A stretch of 64,000 bases of DNA from contig NZ_VEED01000004.1 of the NCBI RefSeq assembly GCF_007678255.1, positions 186,001 through 250,000 on the forward strand, read 5' to 3'. Positions 17,722 to 27,103 of this stretch are shown one piece after another; the stretch's first letter is position 1; each line of letters starts with the position of its first letter. The DNA is from Bacillus sp. X1(2014) (lineage in GTDB: Bacteria > Bacillota > Bacilli > Bacillales_B > DSM-18226). The translations under genes and the position numbers were made by a program. The notes under the pieces were generated by a model. It made no database searches. It was given only the letters and a program-made list of their open reading frames with translations, and was not told the origin of the DNA.

Positions 17722-18551
17722 TACAAATTGTCCCCAGTCATTTTAGAAAAATGATAAGGAGGCCAAGGTCCGGTTACTTGAAATATACATCCCAATGGTT
17801 CAAATATTTTTTCTATATCGGTGACTTTATGCATAAACGATTCTGAAACATTTTGTTCAATAAGGAAATCACAATTAACAATCATCTCATCTTTTCGTTC
17901 TGTTACTTCCTTACCCCAATTTTGTCTGAGATTTATTTCTGAAACAACAGATGCTAATTCCTGTTGTATTTCATTCCACCATTTGGATTGCTCCACCTCC
18001 AACTCCGTCTTAATCAACTGTTCCAGCTTCTTTTTCATTAAAAATTGTTTTCCTTTTGGCATCGATGCTAATTGGGCCCTTAAATTTAATACTGCTTCAT
18101 TATGTTGTAGAACGAAGGATAAGGCTTTTTCATTATTACAAAACACCTTCAAATTCCATTCCTGTTTATCCTTAAGGGTAAGTAGTTTTTGATAAATGAC
18201 ATCGTATTGATCGGTAAGTAAACTTTCAAAATTGCTCTCATTTTGAAAAATAGTACAAAAAGACATGGGAAGGACGGTAAAATGCTGGTGAATAATAGAA
18301 ATGACTTCATGGTGATGAAATGCTTTTTCCTTCAGCCAATCTGCATCTTTTAAATAGAGGTCAATTTGTTCTTGAGTAAAATCTTGGGCATTGACTGGGG
18401 TAATAACTGCGGCTAAATTCTGATAGATTTTCAAATTTACCGTCTTTTGATCAATACCGATGATAGCAGGAACATCTAAGGACTGAAGTTCCTCTGCAAG
18501 AATGACCCCGTACATATATAAAAAGTCTGTTGTGGCCTTAGTTTGAGTCAT
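17721..18551 (-). CDS. gvpL: GvpL/GvpF family gas-vesicle protein
   Basis: This 276-residue GvpF/GvpL family protein has the N-terminal LYMYGVILAEE and the central VISIIHQHFTVLPMSFCTIF, followed by a helical domain and the C-terminal GPWPPYHF motif. The latter is also seen as GPWPAYNF in the upstream gvpF. It probably helps nucleate or cap vesicles with GvpA. Position in the operon (after gvpG) supports gvpL rather than gvpF. Confidence 0.88.
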   Translation of the reverse strand: MTQTKATTDFLYMYGVILAEELQSLDVPAIIGIDQKTVNLKIYQNLAAVITPVNAQDFTQEQIDLYLKDADWLKEKAFHHHEVISIIHQHFTVLPMSFCTIFQNESNFESLLTDQYDVIYQKLLTLKDKQEWNLKVFCNNEKALSFVLQHNEAVLNLRAQLASMPKGKQFLMKKKLEQLIKTELEVEQSKWWNEIQQELASVVSEINLRQNWGKEVTERKDEMIVNCDFLIEQNVSESFMHKVTDIEKIFEPLGCIFQVTGPWPPYHFSKMTGDNL

Positions 18552-18572
18552 ACTGCCTCCTCCTTTAACATA

Positions 18573-18815
18573 CTACTCATTTAATCGCTCATTTTTTTCC
18601 CTTTCCTTAGCTACTTTATATCTATTAAGTAATTCTTCTTCCCTTTCAACGTAGGTTTCTTCATCAATTTCTAACATTTCGTACATCATATGCAATTCTA
18701 CAAGCTGCTGTTGGATATACGGGATATTGTATAGCTCCTGATCTGCTTCTTCCTGAATTTTTTCCCCGATTTTGATTAACGTACGGATTGGCAATGAAAA
18801 TAATTTAAAAATCAT
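18573..18815 (-). CDS. gvpG: GvpG, gas-vesicle assembly protein
   Basis: This 80-residue helical, highly charged protein has the GvpG pattern LFSLPIRTLIKIGEKIQEEADQ and LVELHMMYEMLEIDEETY. It overlaps the gvpF stop by 4 bp and precedes gvpL, the usual F-G-L order. Confidence 0.87.
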   Translation of the reverse strand: MIFKLFSLPIRTLIKIGEKIQEEADQELYNIPYIQQQLVELHMMYEMLEIDEETYVEREEELLNRYKVAKEREKNERLNE

Positions 18816-19570
18816 TTGTTTTCTTCAATCCTTAAACGAATATTGACAAAATTATAGGCTGGCCATGGTCCTGAGTACTTAAACTCGGCCTTATCCTTCC
18901 ATATTTCATAGAGGTCATTAACTTTTTGGTCGAAGACTTCTTCTTTTTTGCGATCTACTAAGAATGCAGCATTCAAAAGGACTTTTCCTGGTATGGTATT
19001 ATTTTGTTTTCCCGCCTCAGCAATCTCTAATAAGGGATCATAAAGCTCCTCAGCCACTTCTTCTTCTAGCCGCAAAACAAAGTTTTTGGCATACTCCCCT
19101 AAATGAATTTGTTCATAGAAATTGGCAGGATCGGAGATATCCATCTTATTGGTTTTCCACTCTCTTAGTGCTGGATCATTATTTATTTCCTGTTCCATCC
19201 ATTCCTTTTTGGCAATGACCTTCAAGCCTACTTCAATTTTATTTTCCAAAAGTAAAAATAATTTTTCCAAATCGTCGTTTAGGTGTTTTGCTATGAGAAG
19301 AACATCATCTTCTGAATTAAATACATTCCCAAAGCTAATTGGGATAATGCTATAATGCTTCATAACTTCCGAGATTGTTTGCTGGTGGGCGAATAAGTTG
19401 TTGCGGACGGGCATAACTTCATCAACAACCTTTGAAACTACCATTGCTACATTCTGGTGATGAAGTGTATAAACCTCATTCTCCTGTCCGTTTAAAAATA
19501 CTTTTCCAAATTGCTGTGGTTCCTTTTCTCGAATCGCACAAAAAACATACACTCCACTTTGTATACTCAT
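18812..19570 (-). CDS. gvpF: GvpF, gas-vesicle protein
   Basis: This 252-residue GvpF/GvpL family protein has the N-terminal beta-rich domain GVYVFCAIREKE, the middle motif YSIIPISFGNVF, a charged helical region and the C-terminal FKYSGPWPAYNFV. GvpF contacts GvpA during early assembly in studied systems. It overlaps gvpN and gvpG by 4 bp each. Confidence 0.9.
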   Translation of the reverse strand: MSIQSGVYVFCAIREKEPQQFGKVFLNGQENEVYTLHHQNVAMVVSKVVDEVMPVRNNLFAHQQTISEVMKHYSIIPISFGNVFNSEDDVLLIAKHLNDDLEKLFLLLENKIEVGLKVIAKKEWMEQEINNDPALREWKTNKMDISDPANFYEQIHLGEYAKNFVLRLEEEVAEELYDPLLEIAEAGKQNNTIPGKVLLNAAFLVDRKKEEVFDQKVNDLYEIWKDKAEFKYSGPWPAYNFVNIRLRIEENK

Positions 19571-20466
19571 TTAGTCCCTTCCTTTCTCTTCATCTCTCTT
19601 AAAATAAGATCCTGAATCGCATCACGTGTCATATCCGGAAAAATTTGTTTTACTGGTCTTGTTAACACGTCCAGACAAAGTGTTTGATAGTTTTTATCCT
19701 CCTGATTAATGGGTATATTCGCTTTTTGGGCAATGGATGCAATCATCAATGAAGCTCGTAAACTTGGACAAAATCCTTTTCCATAGCTTCTTAATTTAGA
19801 AACAAGTTGCACTATTCTCTCCGCTTCCTGATGGTTTATTTCTGTTTTTTGCTTAAGAATTTCGATTTCTGTTTCATTGTCACAGCCTTCCAAACTGATC
19901 GTAATCAATCGGTCCAACAGTGCATCTTGTGTATGAAATGTTCCTGCATATTCATCAGGATTACTTGTAAAAATAATAGAAAAGTCAGGATGACATTTTA
20001 TGAAGGATTCCTTCCCCTTCCCATAAATAGGAAGAACTCTTTCCTCCAATAGTGCTAAAAATATATTATTCGTCTCTGGGCGAGAACGTGAAAACTCATC
20101 GTAAATAACCACATGTCCATTTTTAACGGCGTCAATAAGCTGGCCATTGGACCATATTGGTTTAATTTCTTTTTCAGTCTTATAGACTGAGTGAATAAAG
20201 TTGTCTATCACCTCTTTTTTAACCATTCCATAGTGATAACCCAACAGTTCTTTGTTCGATAGTTCTTCGTGTCCGCGGATAATGGTAACTGGTCTGTTAA
20301 ATTGTTTGGCAATATATATGGCTAAACTAGTCTTTCCAATACCTGATGGTCCAACGAAATGTACTGGAAATCCAGCTTTCATATATTTGATGGTTTTTGA
20401 AATAATCTTCTCGAAAAAAGCAGTATTGACAAAGATTTCATTTTTTGACTGACTCATCATCATCAT
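19567..20466 (-). CDS. gvpN: GvpN, AAA+ ATPase of gas-vesicle assembly
   Basis: This 299-residue MoxR-type AAA+ protein has Walker A GPSGIGKTS (residues 39-47), Walker B VVIYDEF, sensor FTSNPDEYAG and arginine-finger LLDRLITISLEG. It is thought to promote vesicle growth. There are four consecutive in-frame ATG codons at the start. An AAGG element lies right before the first, so the third or fourth is the more likely initiator by spacing. Confidence 0.92.
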   Translation of the reverse strand: MMMMSQSKNEIFVNTAFFEKIISKTIKYMKAGFPVHFVGPSGIGKTSLAIYIAKQFNRPVTIIRGHEELSNKELLGYHYGMVKKEVIDNFIHSVYKTEKEIKPIWSNGQLIDAVKNGHVVIYDEFSRSRPETNNIFLALLEERVLPIYGKGKESFIKCHPDFSIIFTSNPDEYAGTFHTQDALLDRLITISLEGCDNETEIEILKQKTEINHQEAERIVQLVSKLRSYGKGFCPSLRASLMIASIAQKANIPINQEDKNYQTLCLDVLTRPVKQIFPDMTRDAIQDLILREMKRKEGTK

Positions 20467-20493
20467 ACCTTCTATTCACTAAATTTTTTTAAC

Positions 20494-20530
20494 AAAGGAA
20501 CCAAGGCGATTACTGCCTTGGCTCCTCTTT
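20494..20530 (-). other. Strong mRNA hairpin between gvpA and gvpN
   Basis: Minus-strand stem of about 14 pairs (AAAGAGGAGCCAAGGC / GCCTTGGTTCCTTT) without a following T run. It is likely a 3' stabiliser or partial terminator that raises gvpA message above the downstream genes. Confidence 0.6.
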
Positions 20531-20542
20531 GCACGAAATATT

Positions 20543-20794
20543 TTAAAGTGTTTCCCCTAATATGATTTCTTCCCCTTGATCGAGATGATGATGTTTATCA
20601 AGAAGGCCTACTTTTTCGGCGTAATATAACCATTTGTCAATACCAGCGATAACAATACGAGCATCAATGGAAATCAATTCAATCCCAACTAAACTAATAC
20701 GAGCATATATATCAATAACCAAACCTTTATCCAAGATACGATCAATGATATCGGCTAAACTTGAAGAGTCCACACTCTTTTGAATGGCAGCCAT
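20543..20794 (-). CDS. gvpA: GvpA, major gas-vesicle shell protein
   Basis: This is the main structural protein of the gas-vesicle wall. The conserved core is [21 protein letters not shown], then [31 protein letters not shown]. The tail is short ([11 protein letters not shown]). The frame opens at a TTG (20800), but the ATG at 20794 has the better-spaced GGAGGGG site and gives 83 residues beginning MAAIQKS, close to other Bacillus GvpA. It is the first and only gvpA copy. Confidence 0.93.
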   Translation of the reverse strand: MAAIQKSVDSSSLADIIDRILDKGLVIDIYARISLVGIELISIDARIVIAGIDKWLYYAEKVGLLDKHHHLDQGEEIILGETL

Positions 20795-20819
20795 GTTCAA
20801 TCCCCTCCTTCCATGAGCA

Positions 20820-20945
20820 GTAATTAAGGGGATATATAATTAGATTATTCTCCATTTGATCCCTAGGTGCTGAATCACCCCTTTTAATTACGGCCAAACT
20901 CTTCGTAGAAAACGAATTACAATAGTATATGATTGAACCATATTC
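20820..20945 (-). promoter_or_regulatory. gvp operon upstream region: inverted repeat and candidate promoters
   Basis: An inverted repeat (20820-20831 GTAATTAAGGGG; 20878-20891, CCCCTTTTAATTAC) brackets a 46-bp spacer just before gvpA. Two promoter candidates are visible on the minus strand. One is TTCCAA-16-TATACT. The other is a GTTTGG-13-GGGTGA pattern resembling a general-stress (sigma-B) promoter. Neither is strong enough to choose. Confidence 0.35.
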
Positions 20946-21008
20946 TTGGAATGGACAGGTGCTCTATGGGGTCTTCTTCAATAATTAATATTTCCAGGAC
21001 TTTAAACG

Positions 21009-21046
21009 AAAAAAGCCTGTCCCTTTTAATGGTAGGAACAGGCTTT
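21009..21046 (-). terminator. Terminator of the hut/yjiH unit
   Basis: Minus-strand 13-base stem AAAGCCTGTTCCT / AGGGACAGGCTTT, followed by T. Confidence 0.85.
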
Positions 21047-21052
21047 AATTAG

Positions 21053-22390
21053 TTATAGAAGTAAAAACGCAATGGGCGCAGTGATTAAGATGGTTAAGAC
21101 CACCCTTTCAAACCAGATAACCACAAGTTTTCCAATTGTAAGTGGGATTTCTGTCGATAGTATACAAGGTACTACAGCTGAGAAGAAAATAATCGATGAA
21201 ACCGAAACAACTGCAATAACAAACTTCGTAACTACAGCTGCTTTTGTCACTAATAAAGCAGGCAAGAACATTTCGGCAATCGAAACTGCGCTAGCTTTAG
21301 ATGCAAGCAATGGATCTGGAAGCTGAACAAGCGCGGTGAACGGGTAGAAAATATAGCCTAACCAATCAAATACTGGTGTAAACTCTGCTAAAATGAGGCC
21401 AAGCAAACCAACAGACATGATTGATGGCAAGATACCCATTGTCATAATAAAGCCATCTTTTAGGTTGTCCCAAATATTTTTCCCAAGACTCGGTGAGTTG
21501 CTTGAAGTATTCATTGCTTCCTTCCAAGCAGTCTTGACACGGTCCTTTTTAATGATTTCCTCTTCGTCCCCCTCCATGTCTTGATAAAACGAGTCACTCA
21601 TTTTGTTCAAAGGCCAGATCCGAACAGTAATGGCCGTTACAAGGAACGTTACAACAAATGTTACCCAAAAGTATGCATTCCACAGATCCATCAGATTCAA
21701 CGTTTTTGCGACAACAATCATGAAAGTGGCAGAAACAGTTGAAAATCCAGTGGCAATGATTGCCGCTTCTTTTATGCTATATTTTCCTTCTTTAAATACG
21801 CGGTTAGTGATTAATAGACCGATAGAATAGCTGCCAACAAAAGATGCTACAGCATCGATTGCAGATCTACCAGGTGTCTTCCAAATCGGTCTCATCACTG
21901 GTTGCATGAAAATTCCGATAAATTCAAGTAAACCATAGCCGACTAAAAGGGCAAGAAAGACTGAACCAATTGGCACCAACAATCCCACTGATATGACAAG
22001 TTTGTTAAACAGGAATGGAGCCATGTTAGGATCAAAAAACCATTTCGGACCTACATTAAAGACGAGCATGGAACCAGCTACAAAGCCAAATATTTTCAGC
22101 ATTGAAAAAACAAAGGTAACCCTATCCTTATTCCATGATTTGGTATAAAATGGATAAACTGCCCCTAACAGGATGACCAGCAATGCATAATAAGGCAAAA
22201 TGCCAGGAACAGCGAGCTGGATATACGAAACAATATGGTCTAGCATAATCGAAGATTTATCATTCAACGTTACCGGAATAAAAAACACAAAAATACCAAT
22301 TGCGCTAAAAATAAAGAACTTCACAATATTCATCATATTACTATCCTGTAATTCCGGCTGCAATGCCTTCCCTACTGGCTGATTTTCCAT
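21053..22390 (-). CDS. YjiH-type membrane protein with nucleoside-recognition (Gate) domains
   Basis: This protein of about 445 residues has ten or so hydrophobic segments and Gate-domain patterns (RSAIDAVASFVGSYSIGLLI, GFSTVSATFMIVVAKTLNL, SIAEMFLPALLVTKAAV). Family members are predicted transporters. Its place at the end of a hut gene set suggests a role with histidine or its breakdown products; that is inference. The frame extends to 22591, but those residues run through a repeat element. The ATG at 22390 follows AAAGGGG and starts MENQPVGK. Confidence 0.8.
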   Translation of the reverse strand: MENQPVGKALQPELQDSNMMNIVKFFIFSAIGIFVFFIPVTLNDKSSIMLDHIVSYIQLAVPGILPYYALLVILLGAVYPFYTKSWNKDRVTFVFSMLKIFGFVAGSMLVFNVGPKWFFDPNMAPFLFNKLVISVGLLVPIGSVFLALLVGYGLLEFIGIFMQPVMRPIWKTPGRSAIDAVASFVGSYSIGLLITNRVFKEGKYSIKEAAIIATGFSTVSATFMIVVAKTLNLMDLWNAYFWVTFVVTFLVTAITVRIWPLNKMSDSFYQDMEGDEEEIIKKDRVKTAWKEAMNTSSNSPSLGKNIWDNLKDGFIMTMGILPSIMSVGLLGLILAEFTPVFDWLGYIFYPFTALVQLPDPLLASKASAVSIAEMFLPALLVTKAAVVTKFVIAVVSVSSIIFFSAVVPCILSTEIPLTIGKLVVIWFERVVLTILITAPIAFLLL

Positions 22391-22425
22391 ACCCATTCCC
22401 CTTTGTTTCAAAATGATCTTAAAAA

Positions 22426-22562
22426 TTGGTGTCAGGTACAAATCGTGGACAAATGACCACATTTGTCCACGTAACGTATATACAATTACATTAATTAACC
22501 CAAATTTGTCCACTTCACACGAACAAAACATCACAAATGTCGTTTTATGGTGCCTGACACCA
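22426..22562. repeat. REP/MITE-like element bounded by TGGTGTCAGG...CCTGACACCA
   Basis: About 137 bp between hutG and the yjiH-like gene is bounded by inverted ends (TGGTGTCAGGTAC at 22427, TGGTGCCTGACACCA at 22548). Inside is a perfect 10-bp hairpin GTGGACAAAT-6-ATTTGTCCAC (22445-22470) and a further TTTGTCCAC. The outer 15-mer is identical to the one at 36318. Confidence 0.6.
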
Positions 22563-22574
22563 CATTTTCTTTTC

Positions 22575-23570
22575 CTACCGCAGCATGACACCTGTTAAGA
22601 AGGTTAGGAAGATGTGTGTGCCAAGTTTAACAGTGGGTTGAGCTTGTGCATCCTTTAATGGGTCAAGGCAGACGATGTCCATGGCTTTGACTTTTGGGTG
22701 CTTGGCTGCGGTTAATACCCCATCTAGTAGTTCCGCCGTTGTCATGCCCCCCGGCGTTGAAGCCGGTACTCCTGGAGCATAGGCAATATCAAGAACATCC
22801 ATATCGACTGTTAAATAAATAGTATCTACCTTTCCAGCCAACTCCTCTAAACATGCCGAAACCGTTTCTTCAATCCCTTTTTTTCTTGTTTCACGAAGAG
22901 TGAAATAGTTGACGCCTTTTTCATCAGCATACTTCTTCAAATCTTTTGAGTTAAAAAAACCATGGAGGCCGATATTGTACATATTGCTGCCCTCAACTAC
23001 TCCGCTCTCAATTAAGTTCCGCATGGGAGTCCCATTGGACGGACCGTTATCGGTCATATCTCTTAAATCAAAATGAGTATCAAACTGCAGGATGCCAATT
23101 TTCTCCGCCGGTTTCGCTTGATGCAAACCTTTGACCATCATTGCGGTAATCGAATGATCACCGCCAATTGCACAAACTTTGGAAGTTCCAAAATGCTGAT
23201 GGAGAGCAAAAGATGCAGCGATGATATTGTCATGGCAGCGCCTAATGTCAGTAACATGCATGGGCACATCACCAACATCTATTGCCGTTAATTCCGACAA
23301 ATCAATATCCTCATCAAGGTTATAGGTAGTAAACCCCTTCCACGCGCGTCGGAACGCCTCAGGAAATTCCGAGGCACCCGAGGCGCTAATGGAAGATCGA
23401 GACAGCGGAACTCCAACAACGACAAAGTCTGCTTCTTTGCTCTTTTCAGGATCAGACTCAGCCGTTAGTGGCTGGATCCATTCATGCACCTTCGCAATCT
23501 CGGCACCTTCATCTGGTCTTACCCAGGTAAAACTAGAAGGATTTAACTTGGGATAGAGAAAGCTCTTCAA
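22575..23570 (-). CDS. hutG: HutG, formimidoylglutamase
   Basis: This 331-residue arginase-family enzyme has the manganese-binding motifs GGDHS (ICAIGGDHSI), FDTHFDLRD and DMDVLD. It would hydrolyse formimidoyl-glutamate to glutamate and formamide, the last step of histidine degradation. The start is a TTG (LKSFLYPKL) with GGAGG eight bases upstream and overlaps the hutI 3' end by 38 bp, which supports coupled translation. Confidence 0.9.
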   Translation of the reverse strand: MKSFLYPKLNPSSFTWVRPDEGAEIAKVHEWIQPLTAESDPEKSKEADFVVVGVPLSRSSISASGASEFPEAFRRAWKGFTTYNLDEDIDLSELTAIDVGDVPMHVTDIRRCHDNIIAASFALHQHFGTSKVCAIGGDHSITAMMVKGLHQAKPAEKIGILQFDTHFDLRDMTDNGPSNGTPMRNLIESGVVEGSNMYNIGLHGFFNSKDLKKYADEKGVNYFTLRETRKKGIEETVSACLEELAGKVDTIYLTVDMDVLDIAYAPGVPASTPGGMTTAELLDGVLTAAKHPKVKAMDIVCLDPLKDAQAQPTVKLGTHIFLTFLTGVMLR

Positions 23571-24840
23571 CTAATTGACCTCCCCTGACAACCACCTGAC
23601 CATTTTTCACAACCGTATCTGTATGATTTACGCCATAAGAGTATTGCAGTTTCATATAATTTCCAACGTTAAAAATCGTAATATCTGCTTTTTTACCCAC
23701 TTCTAAACTGCCAATTTCTTTGCCGCGATTAATTGCATGGGCAGCATTAATTGTCGTTGCAGTAATGACTTCTGCCGGTGTCATCCCCATTTTTAAACAG
23801 CCTAAATTCATAATGAAAGGCAGGGAAACAGTAGGTGATGAGCCGGGATTACAATCTGTCGACAGTGCCACCGGTACACCCAAATCTACCATTTTGCGCC
23901 CATTTGCCGACTCCGCCATTAAAAAGTAAGCTGTCCCCGGGAGCAACACACCGACTACCCCTTTTTCAGCCATCGCTTTCATACCTTTTTCCGATGCCTT
24001 TAATAAGTGGTCAGCTGAAATGGCCCCTACCTCAGCTGCCAGTTCTGCTCCTTCATATGGCTCTATTTCATCAGCATGAATTTTCGGAATCAAACCATAG
24101 CGCCGACCCGCTTCTAGAATCTGCCTGGATTGCTCCGGAGTAAACACACCATGTTCACAAAAGACATCATTAAATTCCGCAAGTCCGAGCTCCGCTACCT
24201 TTGGAATCATTTCTTCAATCAATAGACGGACAAACTCATCTGGATTTTGTTTGTATTCATTCGGAACAGCATGAGCTCCCATGAACGTTGAAACAACATC
24301 AATCACATGCTTCTCATTGAGCTTTTTTGCTACCTCTAGTTGCTTTAGTTCAGTTTCCCATTCCATCCCGTAGCCACTTTTCGCTTCAACCGTTGTGACG
24401 CCGTGGCGCAGGAATTGATTTAAGCGCTCGTAGCTTTCCTGAAAAAGCTCTTCATGTGTCGCAGACTGTGTCCGTCTTGTCGTTGCATAGATCCCGCCGC
24501 CGCTATTCATAATTTCCATATAGGTGGCTCCTTGCAGACGCATGTTAAACTCATTTTCCCTGCTGCCTGCAAAAACAATATGTGTATGTGGATCCACAAG
24601 TCCTGGAGTTACCAGTTTACCACTCGCATCCACCACTTCGGCATCACCCAAACGATCCGCAAATTTTCGGGCAAGTTCCTCATCCGTACCAACAGCCTGA
24701 ATCACTCCGTCTTCCATCCAAACACTGCCATTCTCAATAATGCCCAGCTCAGACATGGCTCCCTTTACACGGGGAGCATCGGAACTCCCCTGTAACGTAA
24801 CGAGTTGAGAGGCATTTCTGATAAAAATTGGTGTACTCAT
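23533..24840 (-). CDS. hutI: HutI, imidazolonepropionase
   Basis: This 435-residue amidohydrolase has the metal site VDPHTHIVFAGSRENE and a late histidine/aspartate region (KIHADEIEP; LSTDCNPGSSPT). It opens the imidazolone ring to give formimidoyl-glutamate. It is located between hutU and hutG in the standard U-I-G order. A GAGGGGAT ribosome site precedes the ATG. Confidence 0.92.
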   Translation of the reverse strand: MSTPIFIRNASQLVTLQGSSDAPRVKGAMSELGIIENGSVWMEDGVIQAVGTDEELARKFADRLGDAEVVDASGKLVTPGLVDPHTHIVFAGSRENEFNMRLQGATYMEIMNSGGGIYATTRRTQSATHEELFQESYERLNQFLRHGVTTVEAKSGYGMEWETELKQLEVAKKLNEKHVIDVVSTFMGAHAVPNEYKQNPDEFVRLLIEEMIPKVAELGLAEFNDVFCEHGVFTPEQSRQILEAGRRYGLIPKIHADEIEPYEGAELAAEVGAISADHLLKASEKGMKAMAEKGVVGVLLPGTAYFLMAESANGRKMVDLGVPVALSTDCNPGSSPTVSLPFIMNLGCLKMGMTPAEVITATTINAAHAINRGKEIGSLEVGKKADITIFNVGNYMKLQYSYGVNHTDTVVKNGQVVVRGGQLVEELSLSQVKSF

Positions 24841-24861
24841 TAATTTTCCATCCCCTCAGTC

Positions 24862-26538
24862 TTAGTCTTGTTGTTGTAGCATTGGCATTTTAATGCCTTT
24901 TTCTTTTGCGGTCTTAATCGCAATCTCATAACCCGCATCGGCATGACGGACCACACCCATCCCAGGGTCCGTTGTCAATACACGATCTAACCGTGCTTCC
25001 GCATCCTTCGTCCCATCAGCTACAATTACCATCCCGGAATGCTGAGAATACCCCATGCCAACGCCGCCGCCATGGTGTAACGAAACCCAGCTCGCGCCCC
25101 CAACAGCATTGATCATCGCATTTAAAATCGGCCAGTCAGAAACTGCATCGCTTCCGTCTCTCATCGCTTCTGTTTCACGATTTGGTGATGCTACAGAACC
25201 TGCATCTAAGTGATCACGACCAATAACGATTGGTGCAGATACTTCTCCCGAAGCAACCATATCATTGATAACTTTACCAAAGCGAGCACGATCACCATAT
25301 CCAAGCCAGCAAATCCGGGCAGGAAGACCTTGGAAGCTTATTTTTTCTTGGGCCATTTTTACCCATTTGCATAGATGTTCATCATCTTTGAACTCACGAA
25401 GCAATGCTTCATCAATTTTGCGAATATCCTCAGGATCTCCTGAAAGTGCTGCCCAGCGGAAAGGACCTTTTCCTTCGCAGAATAATGGACGGATATACGC
25501 AGGTACGAAACCAGGGAAATCAAATGCATTTTCCACTCCCTCATCCTTCGCTACTTGACGAATGTTATTACCATAATCGAAGGTAACCGCACCTTTTTGT
25601 TGCATCGTCAGCATTGCCTTCACATGCAGTGCCATGCTTTGCTTGGAAAGTTCTACATACTTAGCTGGATCTTCTTTTCGTAATACGGCCGCTTCTTCTA
25701 ATGTGAAACCAACTGGAACATAACCATTTAATGGGTCGTGTGCAGAAGTTTGATCGGTTAATACATCTGGATTAAAGCCTTTTTCAGTCATCAAAGGCAA
25801 AATTTCTGCAGCATTACCTAATAATCCAATCGATAATGCCTTTCCAGCAACTTTAGCCTCGTGAGCTAATCTCAATGCTTCATCTAAATCCTTAGTCTTT
25901 ACATCAAGATAAGCGGTTTCAATACGGCGGTCAATTCTGGTCTCATCGACATCAATCGCTATACACACTCCATCGTTCATCGTTACCGCCAACGGCTGAG
26001 CACCACCCATGCCGCCAAGTCCAGCAGTTAATGTAATCGTGTGTTTCAACGTACCATCGTATGCTTGACGCGCAAGCTCGGCAAAGGTTTCATACGTTCC
26101 TTGGACAATTCCTTGGCTGCCGATATAGATCCAGCTGCCCGCTGTCATTTGACCGTACATCATAAGACCTTTTTTATCTAACTCGTGGAAATGCTCCCAA
26201 TTTGCCCATGCAGGAACTAGATTGGAGTTAGCAAGAAGCACGCGGGGTGCATCCTTATGCGATTTCCATACAGCCACTGGCTTACCGGATTGAATCAATA
26301 AGGTTTCGTCATTTTCCAATTCTAACAATGTTTTCACAATGGCATCATAGGACTCCCAATTCCGAGCGGCCTTACCAATCCCGCCATAAACAACTAGATC
26401 CTCTGGTCTTTCTGCCACTTCTTGATCTAGGTTGTTCATCAACATCCTTAGTGCAGCCTCCTGAATCCAGCCTTTCGCATGTAATTCTGTTCCTTTATAA
26501 TTCTTTATCACTCTTGATTTCTCTGTGTTCGTTTCCAT
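24862..26538 (-). CDS. hutU: HutU, urocanate hydratase
   Basis: This protein of about 558 residues is a urocanase with the NAD-binding glycine-rich [18 protein letters not shown] and the conserved [14 protein letters not shown] and [13 protein letters not shown]. It converts urocanate to imidazolone propionate. A GTG at 26547 extends the frame, but the ribosome site (AAAGGGAG) fits the ATG at 26538. It is the first gene of the unit. HutH (histidine ammonia-lyase) and HutP are not present in this window. Confidence 0.93.
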   Translation of the reverse strand: METNTEKSRVIKNYKGTELHAKGWIQEAALRMLMNNLDQEVAERPEDLVVYGGIGKAARNWESYDAIVKTLLELENDETLLIQSGKPVAVWKSHKDAPRVLLANSNLVPAWANWEHFHELDKKGLMMYGQMTAGSWIYIGSQGIVQGTYETFAELARQAYDGTLKHTITLTAGLGGMGGAQPLAVTMNDGVCIAIDVDETRIDRRIETAYLDVKTKDLDEALRLAHEAKVAGKALSIGLLGNAAEILPLMTEKGFNPDVLTDQTSAHDPLNGYVPVGFTLEEAAVLRKEDPAKYVELSKQSMALHVKAMLTMQQKGAVTFDYGNNIRQVAKDEGVENAFDFPGFVPAYIRPLFCEGKGPFRWAALSGDPEDIRKIDEALLREFKDDEHLCKWVKMAQEKISFQGLPARICWLGYGDRARFGKVINDMVASGEVSAPIVIGRDHLDAGSVASPNRETEAMRDGSDAVSDWPILNAMINAVGGASWVSLHHGGGVGMGYSQHSGMVIVADGTKDAEARLDRVLTTDPGMGVVRHADAGYEIAIKTAKEKGIKMPMLQQQD

Positions 26539-26719
26539 CCATTCCACTCCCTTTATTTATTAATATATTTATATTATAAAAATAAAATCTTCTGAAAAAT
26601 ACGAAAGGAACATTAGATATAAGATAATATTTATAGGAGTAACTAGAATTTATTTAGATAATCTGTTTATATAACCAATAAAATTTTCATAAACCTATAA
26701 TATTTTTTGGTTCTTATAT

Positions 26720-26752
26720 TAAAAAAAGACCAAGTCATGTTGATGACCGGTC
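26720..26752 (-). terminator. Probable terminator after the 90-residue membrane protein gene
   Basis: Minus-strand imperfect stem GACCGGTCAT / ATGACTTGGTC, then seven T. Confidence 0.65.
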
Positions 26753-26800
26753 CACTTCGAGGCTTAATTTATCGTGCTAAACAAGCGAATGTACAATTTT

Positions 26801-27073
26801 TTAACTTTGGAGTGCCGCTTGGGCCCTATGTTCATCTTCTTCTTTAACAAAAATATCATATTGAGTAAAATCTTTAAAGCGAGCATCACTACGCAAATTC
26901 ACCGGAGTATTTGTTTTGAATTTTACTCCTGCAGCATTTAACTTTGCTACGACCATAAAATAGTTATCTGACCCAAACGCCGTATAAAACAATTTCCATT
27001 TCCGATTGAAATAGAATTTAAGGAATGAAAAAACAACGAAAACAATAACCAAAGATACAATGACCGTCTTCAT
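26801..27073 (-). CDS. Small membrane-anchored protein with a DUF2007-like tail
   Basis: This 90-residue protein has an N-terminal membrane helix (VSLVIVFVVFSFLKFYF). After it comes a soluble part (FYTAFGSDNYFMVVAKLNAA, then FKDFTQYDIFVKEEDEHRAQ) that resembles the small DUF2007-type domain by strand pattern and the DIFV-x-EED ending. Function unknown. The ATG has a GTGGGGAA site. It lies 30 bp downstream of the AraC-type regulator and is probably co-transcribed. Confidence 0.7.
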   Translation of the reverse strand: MKTVIVSLVIVFVVFSFLKFYFNRKWKLFYTAFGSDNYFMVVAKLNAAGVKFKTNTPVNLRSDARFKDFTQYDIFVKEEDEHRAQAALQS

Positions 27074-27103
27074 TTCCCCACTTCCCTCAAATTAATTTAT
27101 AAA

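Noticed and set aside
22391..22591. N-terminal extension of the YjiH-like protein
   Set aside because: The 67 extra residues are encoded by the repeat element and the end of hutG; a proper ribosome site lies before 22390.
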